Of a stretch of 64,000 nt of DNA, positions 10,268 to 20,304 are shown piece after piece. The translations under genes were made by a program, and so were the position numbers. Source of the DNA: Hippasteria phrygiana (taxonomy: Eukaryota; Echinodermata; Asteroidea; Valvatida; Goniasteridae); NCBI GenBank assembly GCA_037893225.1, contig JAZGUH010000446.1, positions 349,725 through 413,724 of the forward strand. Direction: 5' to 3'. A model generated the notes under the pieces. The model saw only the letters and a program-made list of their open reading frames with translations, was not told where the DNA came from and did not search any database. Position 1 is the first letter of the stretch. Each line of letters starts with the position of its first letter.

Positions 10268-10917
10268 ATGCCGGAGATATAGGCCTACTCGTATTGTAAA
10301 ACTGCAAGTCAGTTCAAGATTTATCGAACAGTGGTTCAATAATGACAATACCAAAGTATTCCCCGGAATGGTACATTTGGGAGTCATTCCCATAGGTTAG
10401 TGTACACACTTTTAGTATCTTTTCTAAAACCATTTAACTTATTTAATTAAAACGTTGGAAGCCTCGGCGTAGGAGCATTTCCGAGCACTTTTTCGGTTTT
10501 GAAACTTGAAAAGTTCCTTCTAAAAAGGAAGCTGGGGCATTAGTTAGACACCAACATGTCTCCCTACGTCACCGGCACCATGCCTCGTTGAGTATGTTCT
10601 TTTTATACTAAAATGTCTCCATAATCTATTTAGTAATGTATGTGACACCACTTTTTGCGTGGGCTGTAGCCTATATACAATATACCATGCCAACACGAAA
10701 CCAGCAACGAAAGGAGTTCGATCACCATCAATGACAATAACAGCAAAACCTTGAATTTCACATTCATAATATATCATTATAATGAACATTATCATTTCCA
10801 TGTAAATGGTACACGAGATACAATTGGGCCAGTGAGACGGAATAAAATCACCATAGAAACGAGATGATGAAGGAGGGGAAACAGTTTTGCCCGCTGTCGT
10901 ATGGAGTAAATCGTTGA

Positions 10918-10923
10918 TATAAG
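10918..10923 (+). promoter_or_regulatory. TATA-like box of gene 2
   Basis: GATATAAGG lies about 39 bases upstream of the gene 2 ATG. The same sequence precedes genes 3, 5, 6 and 7, so the short-leader genes share one promoter type distinct from that of genes 1 and 4. Confidence 0.4.
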
Positions 10924-10956
10924 GCCGACTGACGTGCCGGCAAGATATTCTTCAAA

Positions 10957-13900
10957 ATGTTTGCGGCGTTTTTCTCTCTCGTCCTGCTCGTTGTCAACTT
11001 CCACCCAGCTACAGGTAAAAAAATCATGTTCTGTAAAAACGTAAGCACGTTATCCTTAAACATTTGCTAAACACATAGCTACATTGCTTCAGCATTGCGT
11101 GAACGCAGCTCGCTCAGTGACGCAATGTATAATTCAACATGGAACGTGTACAATTTCAGGCAAACAAATTTACCGCAACAAATACATAGAGTTGTCTATT
11201 GGTTTAGATGGTTAACGGTGTTAGATCAATTGTTTCCGTTTGTTAAGCTTCAACGAGGAATTGTTTTAAAATCAAGATGGCGAGATATTAATTGATTCTT
11301 TATATCAAAAGAAGAAAGGATTCACTTTTCTTGAATTCATCAGGACGCCTATCCTGCGATAGATTACTGGGGCGGGAAGGCTAAAGATCCCCTTATCTGT
11401 GTCACTGGTCAGCCAGCATGGAATAATAATGCCTGTTCATTCGGTTGTTTTTTCTTTCCCTAAAGCGATTCGCTGCACCATCGGTCAGGAGCCGGACCCA
11501 GAGTCTGACTACAAGTTACGCTGGATGATACGGGTAGAAGATCCATGTCAGTGCACCGAGGTTCGAGTTGGCGGAATGGGCACCGAAAGTCATTACAGAC
11601 CCTCCAAGGCGACCTACTTTGACACTTTTCTGCAGAGCAATGATCCATCAAAGATTCGGAATTGGCTGGATTGTCCTACTAGTGAGTACAATATAAAGAG
11701 GGTTCAGCGATGATAGCGTTTGCTATGATTGTGGCAGAGCTTTCTTTTCACGGATCTGATTAGAGTTGACGAAATAGGAAAAAGGGTGTGTTTGTCTGTA
11801 ACAGTAATCAAATAATGCGTTATACATGTAGTATAAGACAACATCAACTACAACAAAACACATTGCAAAATGCTCGGCTCAACATGATTCAACACTGTTT
11901 GGTGTAACATTTAATTATTGAATCTGCTTCGCTTTGAAACCTATAGAGCTGTGATTTTTCTCTCATTCCTTGTCCACTGCACCCTCAACTTAATGTCGGT
12001 AACCACCGTTTTTTCTATTGTCAAAGTGCGCCCCCCCACTCAACAAAAGAGAAAACCGACCGGCGACCTCCGGAATACCGTACCGGGGCTCTACTAAAGA
12101 AGCTATCTTGGGCTTTGTTTGTGGCCTAATTTATCAGTATCGCTGTTCTCTCCCCCCTCCCGGGTGGGGGAGTGGCGCTTAAACCTAGTCTGGACTTTCA
12201 CATTGTGTTACTCTGTTTAATACATGTAAAGAGCGTCCGTGTGTAAATGGCACAGCGCAGAATCCAGCCAACTTGTGCAGTGAGATATACAATGAGTGTG
12301 ATCGTCCAAGCAGTGGCCTATACTTCTTGCAGGGAAACGGGACCACAAGGGTAAGCTTGTTGGTTTTTCACAGAGCTACTTACAACAGACAAGTTTCGCT
12401 TAGCAAACCCAAATGCTGTAAATGCTTCTGGCTGGTGTTCGGTTGATTTCGTGCTTAGCAGGAACATTTGATGGGTTTTCATGAAATCGTGATGAACACC
12501 TGCAGATTTCGATTTTTTGTGTCCTTTTTGCAATGAATATTGGAAGGACTATCCCCGGCTATTTCCAGCATTTTCTTTCCTCCCTCCGGCAGGAGGTACA
12601 CTGTGAAATGCCTGGTGGGTGGGCCCGCTTTGGGAAGGGTAACATGCAGTCGGCTTGGAACTACACAGATGAGGATCTCAAAGAGGTCAATCTGAGTATC
12701 ATTTCAGAGGCTGAAATCGAGGTCATCAAGGAGCTCTCCTTCAGTGACTTCAAGATCCACACCGATGTGGAGTTCTTTTTGCAGGCCGACGAATCTTTCA
12801 ATCCCTCCATCGTGGAGGTGATGTACCTGCCGTCACTCCTAGTCGAGTCTCTCAGTATTGGAAGTGGTCGTGACCATACTGATTTGGTGTTCAACACTGA
12901 AGGTAGGATTTGTTTTTAAAAGCAGTACAAGTTTATGTCCATTCCTAATTCCATGGGCTGGGCGCGTAAGGCATTATTTTATGAAATGTATCTATTTCAT
13001 TTCTTTACATAGGATATTCCCAAACAGAAACCGGTTTCAATTGATGGCCTGCATATTACGAACTCGGCCTATACATGCAGATACACAACAACAAAAATCA
13101 AAATTATAGTATACACATGAAAATGAAATAATGCGTCATAACAAGAATCATACAGAATCGTTAATGAAACCCTGAATTAAACATACATTCGGATCATCGA
13201 AATAGCAACAGGTGCGGCTGGAGCGTCGAGGATACTGCATACGTTCGAATGACTCGAAAGCAGAAGCCTTTAACTCGACCTCTTCCATGTGATTTTAATG
13301 TTTACTGTATTCTTACCAAAAGTTTGTAAACTAAATAAATATATAATAGATAATGAATATTGTACGTGAGCATTCCTATAGTTAGGATATAAAATTGGCA
13401 GAGGTGACAACATAGTTGCTGACAGTGTTTATACTTCGCAGTATTCAACACATCATACATGAAATAACAAACCTGTTTTTCACGAGAAAATAGTGAAAAC
13501 CTGTTCTGTTTTAGAAGTAGTATACACGATTGGCTTTTGCTGTAATTTTGAGAAATACATGAATTTGGCGGTTAGCATATTGTAGCGTCGACCGTGCGCG
13601 GGACTATTGTACACTGGAAAGGGGTATTCCGGCACACTTTCTTCGGGTCTTCAAGGCTCTAGGCCGTTTATTTAGGCACAAAACAACACAAGACTTTACA
13701 CAAAATGGTGGGAGATCGCACAATGCTTGTTGCTAGGGGAAACGGGTCACTGCGCGTGCGCCGCCCGGCAACGGGCCTCCCTAGCCGACAAACAGGGGCT
13801 CCGCTGCAACAGCTCCGCTGTGGTACCGTGCTAGCGCCCTCCGCCGACCGACCGGCACCGGCGCTACATCGCCCCCTTCGAGGACCTTTGTTCGTCCCCG

Positions 13901-14152
13901 AACAAGGCGAACAGCACCGATGACCGGACGCCCAGGAAGACCCGGTCCGGACGGCGCCCGCAGTGACAACAAAAACACAATGGGGGAACAGCATCCAGTT
14001 CAGTTGGTGGGCGGAGGCTGCCGCTGGACTTTCATCTGTCGCAACAGTTCCTCCCAGAGGCGACGTGGGACGTTGTTGGGACGTTCGCACCTCTCCCTCC
14101 GTCCGGGTCGGTCGGCCTCTCCAGCCCTGGCGCCGGTTCCAATGGTGTCGTG

Positions 14153-14186
<34 letters not shown>

Positions 14187-17100
14187 GGAGCGTTCCGGGC
14201 GGACGCGGCTCCCCGGCCTAGATGGTTGCCCCTCCGAGGGACGTCCCGGGTGGGACGGTCTTAGGGGGCGTTCCGGGTGCACGCGGTCCCCCGACCTGCT
14301 GGGAGACTCGGGGACCTGGTGACTACCCTGACGAGTAAGGTGCGGCGGCGAGGGCGACTGCCCTGCGCTCGGAGCGGCGGAGTGGGGGGCTGCTCCGGGT
14401 GGTCGCGCCCCCCCCCCCCCCGGTGGGACGTCAGAGGCGGAGGGGATGGAGCGGCGGGGATGGAGCGGCGTCCATCTCTCTGCCGCTGGCGTGGACGTCA
14501 AGCTCATCGACCTCCACACTCACCGATCCCACGAAGACTCCAGCACAGTAGGGGTAGTGTCGTTCTCGGACGTCCCTCCTGTAGAAGGTTCTCCCGCACC
14601 CCCGGGCGCAGGCGTAGGGACATTCCGGGTGGAGTACCCTGCACGCCGTCCGGAGGTGCCTCCGGAGGTTATGGTTATGGTTGAACGTCCTCGGCCTCTC
14701 GCAGTGGGGGCATTTCGTCGGATCCGTCCTCTTCATCACCTGCACCCTTGCGACCATCGGTCTGGCCTGAGCAGCCTGCTCTCTGCTTGGGTCCTGGCGT
14801 CTCGGCATTGCTCCTGTCATTCCCCGTTGCCGGTCGGGAGCCGACCTCCGCCTAGGGCAGTACCGCCAGATGTGTCCGAATTCGTGACACCGGTAGCACT
14901 CCACTGGGGGGGCGGGCGGTCTGCACGTACCCGATCCCGGCAGCCGGTTTGTGTTCCTCGGCTGGAGGTTGGACTACCAGCCGAATGTCCTTGGTCCCTG
15001 GCCTCCCTTTCCTGTGCGCCTGTGACTCGAGAAAGGCCTCCATCTCGGCCGCAAGGGTGACTGCCTCGGTCAATGTCGCCGCTTTCCTGGAGAAGATGTG
15101 GAATTGCAACTGCTCATTCCCCAGTGCGTTGCGAAAGGCCTCCAGCGCCAGATCTTCGCGGGCCTGTGTGGGTAGCTTCGGGTAGCTCTGGTTGACTAAG
15201 CGCCGAATTGATTGTCCGAAGCTACCAAGTGACTCACCGCGGCCTCTCACTCGCGTAGACAACTGCGCCCGGTGCAATGGGATCTGGGCGGCCACCCCAA
15301 ACCGTTGTTCGAAATTCTCGAGGAGGGAGGAATATTCCTCTCGCGCCTCCGGCTCCATATCCGCAAGTACCTCCCGGGCTGTGCCCCTCAAATGGGAAGC
15401 CAGGAACATTGCTTTCTCGGCCTCGCTCCAATGGTTGACCGCCGCAACACTCTCGAAATGGATCAAGTAGTCGGACCACGACGAGCCCCCGTCGAACCTG
15501 TCGGGAAGCATCACTGGCCTCTGACTCCCCGGGTCGGGATGCCCAGGTCTCGCTGTCTCCCTTTTCCTCCTGGGCGGCGGTGTGACTTCCCCCGCCGGCC
15601 CGGCGGCACCGTGGGTACCAGGGGTAGTCTGCGCCCCCGTGGCGGTGGATGGTGCCTCGGTCCCGCATGGGGGCTCCGTGTGGTGCCACCCCGCGATCCC
15701 TGGTCCCCCCTCCCGACCGGCCCGTCTCACTCCGTAGACTCCCGTGCGGATTGCCTCCGCACCATTGACTCCCACGCGGATTGGCTCTCCTCCATAGGCT
15801 CCCACACGGATTGGCTCTGCACCATTGACTCCAACGCGGATTGGCTCTCCTCCATAGACTCCCGTGCGGATTGACTCCGCACAATTGACTCCCACGCGGA
15901 TTGGCTCTCCTCCATAGACTCCCGTGCGGATTGTTTCCGGTTGGGGGCGGTGGTCGCCACGCTAGGTGATTGGCCACACTGGCACCGTTGAGGGGGCTCT
16001 ACTGTTGCCGTCGTGGGGCATGTAGGCTGGGGCATCCCCGTGTGGGGTATGGTTCCCGTTGCGTCAGTGTCTGCCCTGGGGGTTGGTTCCTCGTGGATCC
16101 TGGTACTCACGCCGGTGTAGTAAATGCGGGGTGTCTCCGGACGAACCCCCGCCCCCGCTGCGTCGGCAGACGCGGCTCGACCGCGTTCCGTGTGGAACGG
16201 CGTGTCCGCCACGCCGCCGTACCCAGCGCGGCGCGGTTTTTCTGGTGTCCCCCGCTGGGCGTACTGGTGCGAAACTCATAGGCCGTTTCCACACGAGGCT
16301 CCGCCCCCGCTGCCCCCGGCTCGGCGGCGTTCCGTGTAGTCTTGGTTCAAGACGTTGTTACGTATATACGCGATAACCGGCCGCCGCGAGAGGGCGTTAT
16401 CACGACAAACATAATAGCCGCGAACCGCCAGTAACAACGTCTTGGGAATATTGTAGAAGCCGTGTTGTGCGCACGCACCTGCTTAGCCTAATGTTGCAGC
16501 GCGCATTATGAATACATAAATAAATGCATTATGCATAGATCTAACCCCCTGACGACTACCGCCCGAGTGTTAGTATATGAAGATAAAGGTACAGCAGGTC
16601 CGTGCTATTTAGATTGTTTGGTAGGGCCGAGGGGAATGAACTAAAAAGTTCCGGAATGATGGAAATATAATAAACAGAAAATCTTAACGGGGCTGAATAT
16701 GATAATTGATGTATTATAATGGTGCTGAGGAGACCTTGTCAGGTGATTTGATTGAGATATAAAATAAAAAAGGCCGTGATAATAATAAAACAAATAGCTC
16801 ACGAGGCCCTCTTTACGGCCGGGGAAAACGGAGATTGTCGTACTCTGGTGATTCGATTGTCACACAGTTCACAAAGATACTGAGACACACTCTAGATCTC
16901 CTGCGGGTTTTCTCCACTGGTACATGGTGAAACTCGACACAAATTCAGGCTCATGTTTGCTTTGAGGCTGGACGCGAATCCCCGCCGCGACAGAAGCGAT
17001 TCCCCTACCTCCGAGTCGACTTCAATTCAACGGACGACTTGTCAATTGTCTCAACGGAAGACTTGTCTCCACGGACGACTTAATTGTCTTCCCATTTGAC

Positions 17101-19316
17101 GCAAAGACGGTCGAGTTGTCTCAACGGTCGAGTTGTCTCGAGTCGAGTCGGCCAACGGTCGAGTTGTCCGAGCTCCTATGGTTTAATATAACTGAGAGGT
17201 ATTTCTTGCATGTAACAAGTAATTTCCCGCAGATTACACACCATCACCCAGGTTGCCTGCCCGGTCCCTTCGGCGCCAGTAGTATAGATAGCTACCAGAC
17301 TATTGTGCAACTTCATGGCAGCTCTTTTTCGTATGTGCGCGTGCGTGAAGGAAAATGTTCCTCATTTTCATTCAGAATTGACGCATGCGCACTAGTTTCC
17401 CCCATTTTTCGGGGGGAGATTTTACAAGATTCCCAAGACGTTGTTACTGGCGGTTCGTGGCTATTAATAGTTCGTGGCTAATAACGCCCTCTCGCGGCGG
17501 CTGGTTATCGCGTATTATACGTTACAACGTCTTGAACCAAGACTACGTTCCGTGTGGAACGCAGCGTCTGCCCCGTCGCCGTGTGCAGCGCAGGGCGGCC
17601 CCCAGTCGCGGGGCCCGGCGTCCGGCACGCCGGGACAAGGGTCGTGAGGTGTCCCACAGTGAAGCACCGTCCCCGCCACACCGGCCGGTGCGACTCGGCA
17701 ACGTTCCGGGTGGAACGGAGCGCCTGTCACTCCGACGTCGGCGGTGTGGGACGGGCCACTGAGGGACTCATAACTAGTCTGGGGGGAATTGATGCAAATG
17801 CAACATGGAATGTAACGAATTCGCCCTCCCTGATCTACAATCTCTGACTTCGTATTCACCCCGTCCTCCCACATGAGAGATTCCGATCCCGGTGACCCCC
17901 AGTCTCCCTCTTATCCCGAGGAAGACTCCCTTGATTATCCCTCAAGAAGGATTCCAACTCACTCAAGGTAACGAACGGTCCGCCATTCTTATCTCCCGGT
18001 TGGCCTGCGTTGTGTGGAGCTGTATCCCAGTCTGTGTCCGCGCCGTGTGGCGAGTCGGACACCAGACTATCCCTACCCGGTGTATTCATGTCGAAAGAAC
18101 TCGGAGTTTTACCTGATTTATTCCTTTCTGGTATGTCAACGCTGCCTCCAATGTAGCGTCGACCGTGCGCAGGACTATTGTACACTGGAAAGAAGTTCTC
18201 CGGCACACTTTCTTCGGGTCTAGTCTTCAAGGCTCTAGGCCGTTTATTTTGGCACAAAACAATACAAGACTTCACACAAAATGGTGGGAGATCGCACAAT
18301 GCTTGTTGCTAGGGGAAACGGGTCCCTGCGCGTGCGCCGCCCGGCAACGGGCCTTCCTAGCCGACCAACAGGGGCTCCGCTGCAACAGCTCCGCTGTGTG
18401 GTACCGTGCTAGCGCCCTTCGCCGACCGACCGGCACCGGCGCTACAATATTATAGCGTGTTAGCAAATACTGTATCGAACACTAGTGTTTCATGTTGTGT
18501 GCATATATAGTTGCTGGGAAAAACCGTAGTCTGCGTAGAGAGAAAAATTATGTTCCAGTATAGTCTGGTTCCCTTACCATACTTTAGACAAAACGAAGCA
18601 ACTTATAGATGTCAGGGAATTATCAGGTCGGGGAACTAGACTATTTCCAACGATTGTTACGCGTAACAATCGTTGGAAAACGATATAAATTTCAACTTTT
18701 CTTGAAAAGGACAGCACACTAGGTGCTATCATTTCACAGGATGATTGAGACTGCAAACTTACAGTCTCTGAGTAAGGTATTTCGTAATAATTAAGTAAAA
18801 ACAAATTGGAGGATTACCAATTGTGTACACTACATTTAAAAGTGATTTTGTGCGCATTCATATTATGCGCATATTTCCATTTTTGAAATTAAGATAAGCC
18901 GCAGCATTTTGGGAGGTCTTTAGATTTTAGGAGGTTTCTCGAAGATGATGGCATTTCAGATGTAAATATTTCACAGGAGATTTGGTACTGGTACAAGCTT
19001 TCAGATTGAAAGTAATCATTTTTTGTTGATCATTACCAAAGATAAATCATACCTTTAATTCCCTAATGCTTTCTGAAAATTCATGACTCTTTTTCAAATT
19101 GATTTCCAAGGAGATCGGCTTCTTTGCAACGGCGGGCGCACCAGCCGATGCGGCGGGGACAACCTGTCACCGAAAGACGGTTCCTCAAATCGCCTGGCAA
19201 TCACGTCCGCTTTCTTTGGACCGCGGGCGGAGCTGTTACCAATAACGCCGGGCAGTGGCATCGCAATCGGTACACCTGGTCTGGGTCGTTTTATTACATT
19301 CTGGCCAAGTAGATGA
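10957..19316 (+). CDS. Gene 2: short-leader family member with LTR element in intron 4 and shifted C-terminus
   Basis: Exons 10957-11014, 11466-11681, 12232-12350, 12593-12902 and 19111-19316 join into 302 residues. Exon 1 encodes a 19-residue signal peptide (MFAAFFSLVLLVVNFHPAT). Exons 2 to 4 are as in gene 1 (CTIGQEPDPESDYKLRW; PCQC; two NGT sites; EVHCEMPGGWARF). Exon 5 lacks four bases (AGAC relative to gene 5) after FFGPRA, so the rest is read in another frame and ends GLGRFITFWPSR instead of SGSFYYILAK. The frame stays open, so the gene may still be expressed with a changed tail, or it may be an early pseudogene. Intron 4 is about 6.2 kb because an antisense LTR retrotransposon sits in it (13,581-18,446). 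A TATAAG at 10918-10923 lies 39 bases before the ATG. Confidence 0.7.
13581..13868 (-). repeat. 3' LTR of the Gypsy-like element
   Basis: 288 bases bounded by TGTAGCG and CGCTACA. On the plus strand it is followed by CCCCCTTCG, which in the element's orientation forms the polypurine tract. Confidence 0.8.
13869..13880 (-). other. Polypurine tract
   Basis: On the minus strand, GAAGGGGGCGA lies immediately upstream of the 3' LTR, where plus-strand priming occurs in LTR elements. Confidence 0.5.
14154..14180 (+). repeat. G homopolymer inside the LTR element
   Basis: A run of about 26 G. Such runs are frequent across the window (for example 2884-2908 and 52,989-53,032), and their lengths may be assembly-sensitive. 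Confidence 0.8.
14431..14904 (-). CDS. Gag nucleocapsid region with CCHC knuckle and extra zinc fingers
   Basis: The frame begins ECYRCHEFGHIWRYC, a perfect C-X2-C-X4-H-X4-C knuckle that binds retroelement RNA. After a basic linker come two finger-like motifs: CPHC, then H and C (C-X2-C-X14-H-X4-C), and CARGC, then H and C (C-X3-C-X12-H-X3-C). Extra fingers downstream of the knuckle are unusual for a simple gag. The frame overlaps the end of the capsid frame by about 50 bases in another phase. Downstream toward the 3' LTR the sequence is proline- and glycine-rich and shows no pol motifs. Confidence 0.65.
   Translation of the reverse strand: MECYRCHEFGHIWRYCPRRRSAPDRQRGMTGAMPRRQDPSREQAAQARPMVARVQVMKRTDPTKCPHCERPRTFNHNHNLRRHLRTACRVLHPECPYACARGCGRTFYRRDVRERHYPYCAGVFVGSVSVEVDELDVHASGREMDAAPSPPLHPLRL
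14852..15895 (-). CDS. Retrotransposon gag (capsid-like) region
   Basis: A 347-residue minus-strand open frame. Residues about 1-55 are 11-residue repeats of the type GVNGAEPIRVG. A linker rich in P, G and T follows. The gag domain starts near MLPDRFDGGSSWSDYLIHF and includes WSEAEKAMFLASHLRGTA, YSSLLENFEQRFG, LGSFGQSIRRLV and LALEAFRNALG, which are hallmarks of the Ty3/Gypsy retrotransposon gag family. It ends shortly after PPAEEHKPAAG. The zinc knuckle lies in a different frame just downstream, at a run of seven G on the plus strand, so either a frameshift or a small indel separates the two. No start codon can be chosen with confidence because the 5' side is interrupted by a nested element. 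Confidence 0.75.
   Translation of the reverse strand: MGVNCAESIRTGVYGGEPIRVGVNGAEPIRVGAYGGEPIRVGVNGAEAIRTGVYGVRRAGREGGPGIAGWHHTEPPCGTEAPSTATGAQTTPGTHGAAGPAGEVTPPPRRKRETARPGHPDPGSQRPVMLPDRFDGGSSWSDYLIHFESVAAVNHWSEAEKAMFLASHLRGTAREVLADMEPEAREEYSSLLENFEQRFGVAAQIPLHRAQLSTRVRGRGESLGSFGQSIRRLVNQSYPKLPTQAREDLALEAFRNALGNEQLQFHIFSRKAATLTEAVTLAAEMEAFLESQAHRKGRPGTKDIRLVVQPPAEEHKPAAGIGYVQTARPPSGVLPVSRIRTHLAVLP
15727..15950 (-). repeat. 33-bp coding tandem repeat in gag
   Basis: Units alternate between GACTCCCACGCGGATTGGCT and related versions with CTCCTCCATA or GCACCATT, about seven in all. As 33 is a multiple of three, the repeat is open in more than one frame (GVNGAEPIRV in one, ESMEESQSAW in another). 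Confidence 0.7.
16337..17545. mobile_element. Mutator-like terminal-inverted-repeat element nested in the LTR element
   Basis: The 1,209-bp insert starts TAGTCTTGGTTCAAGACG and ends with its exact reverse complement. The arms are about 113 bases on the left (to 16,449) and 117 on the right (from 17,429). CGTTCCGTG is duplicated on each side (16328-16336 and 17546-17554), a 9-bp duplication. Long arms plus a 9-bp duplication are typical of Mutator-like elements. Each arm can also fold on itself, because CAAGACGTTGTTAC recurs in reverse near the inner end. The interior has no transposase and contains short repeats of CGGTCGAGTTGTC (17,100-17,170). Confidence 0.75.
18134..18151 (-). other. Possible primer-binding site
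   Basis: On the minus strand, TTGGAGGCAGCGTTGACA directly follows the 5' LTR. TGG is the usual start of a site that pairs with a tRNA CCA end. The matching tRNA was not identified. Confidence 0.4.
18152..18446 (-). repeat. 5' LTR of the Gypsy-like element
   Basis: 295 bases with the same ends as the other LTR. It differs by about a dozen substitutions and two small indels (for example AGTCTTC and GTGTGG), so the insertion is not brand new. Confidence 0.8.
18561..18643. mobile_element. TAGTCTGGTTCCCTGAC element, gene 2 intron 4 copy
   Basis: Same ends as 5204-5286. It lies just outside the LTR element, on its right side. Confidence 0.5.
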
Positions 19317-20085
19317 TTTGCAGGGATAGGTTAAGCAAACATCAGAGTATTGTTTCAACAAACTTTCAGATTATGTAGAAATCCTATAGAAATCTCCTAT
19401 TTGCAGACAGATGTCTTAACCGGGAAACAACAGAGTTAATTTCCCTCTCTTAATCGAGAAACAAAAGAACCAAAACAAATTAGATTTTGATTCAGTGTGT
19501 CGGCACTCATACAATTACTCTACATTATCATCGTAAACAGGTTCAGTTTTAACTGACGTTTCTCTGCACTCACTTTCTAATGAAAAGCTGCGCTTTGTCT
19601 TGCATGAACGTTGGGGACAAATTGAAGGCAATATATTTATAGGTAATTGATTTTCAGCCGACGTTTTCATTTTAAGTGAAGGGAAACCTTCATACTAAAA
19701 GGCAACAACTAAAAATTCACAGTTCAACTTGTCGTTTAAAATGATAGAGTAATAGTATAATTTGTCCTTGAGAACAACACAAAATGGTAAAGATTTCGTT
19801 CAAGATTTCGTTATTAATGTTAGTCTATTGAGGGCGCTGTTGGCCCTAAGGCCATCTCCTATAACGTGTGTAATGTATGCGTATTATATCTGTTTGTTTT
19901 TAAATATATATGTCACGTACGTGAAATTAACAATATTTAATTATCATTTAAAGGTGTGATGCAGCATTGGAAGAGCTGACAAAATAGTTACAGGAAATGT
20001 TCATGCTTTATGTGATTCAACATGCACACTTTATGTAATCCAATAATAGCCTATCGTGAAATAACAACTTCAATCTGTTCAAAGT

Positions 20086-20304
20086 TTGAGTTCAATCCGT
20101 CAACCGAGTCACGAATACATAGCGACAAACTGTTCTGATTTGAACAGTGATTTTGTACACATTCGTATAGGCTTATTTTCATTCTTGAAATTAAACCACT
20201 GCGTGACGAGTTCTTTAGTGTACAGTTTTCTCAAAGAAGACAGCACCTCATCAGACGAAAATGTTTCTCAGGATTGGTACTGGTATCAACTTTGTAAACA
20301 GTAA
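20086..20304 (+). repeat. Intron-4 relic downstream of gene 2
   Basis: Counterpart of 8998-9216 with a few residue changes (RIGL, SSLVYS, SQDWYW). Confidence 0.5.

Larger units (their letters stand above)
13581..18446 (-). mobile_element. Gypsy-like LTR retrotransposon, gag only, antisense in intron 4 of gene 2
   Basis: Two direct LTRs (13581-13868 and 18152-18446) begin TGTAGCG and end CGCTACA and are about 95 percent alike by eye. ATAT is duplicated on each side (13577-13580, 18447-18450), and genes 1, 4 and 5 carry the uninserted site (GTTAGTATATTATAGCG). Read on the minus strand, a tract TTGGAGGCAGCG follows the 5' LTR as a possible primer-binding site, and GAAGGGGGCGA precedes the 3' LTR as a polypurine tract. 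The inside carries gag and a zinc knuckle, but I see no protease, reverse transcriptase, RNase H or integrase. The 4-bp duplication and the gag type fit the Ty3/Gypsy group. It is probably non-autonomous or internally deleted. Confidence 0.8.

Noticed and set aside
13668..14519. Pol or env-like protein in the long proline-rich minus-strand frame of the LTR element
   Set aside because: No reverse transcriptase, integrase or membrane motifs. It overlaps the LTR and a G homopolymer and looks like a compositional open frame.
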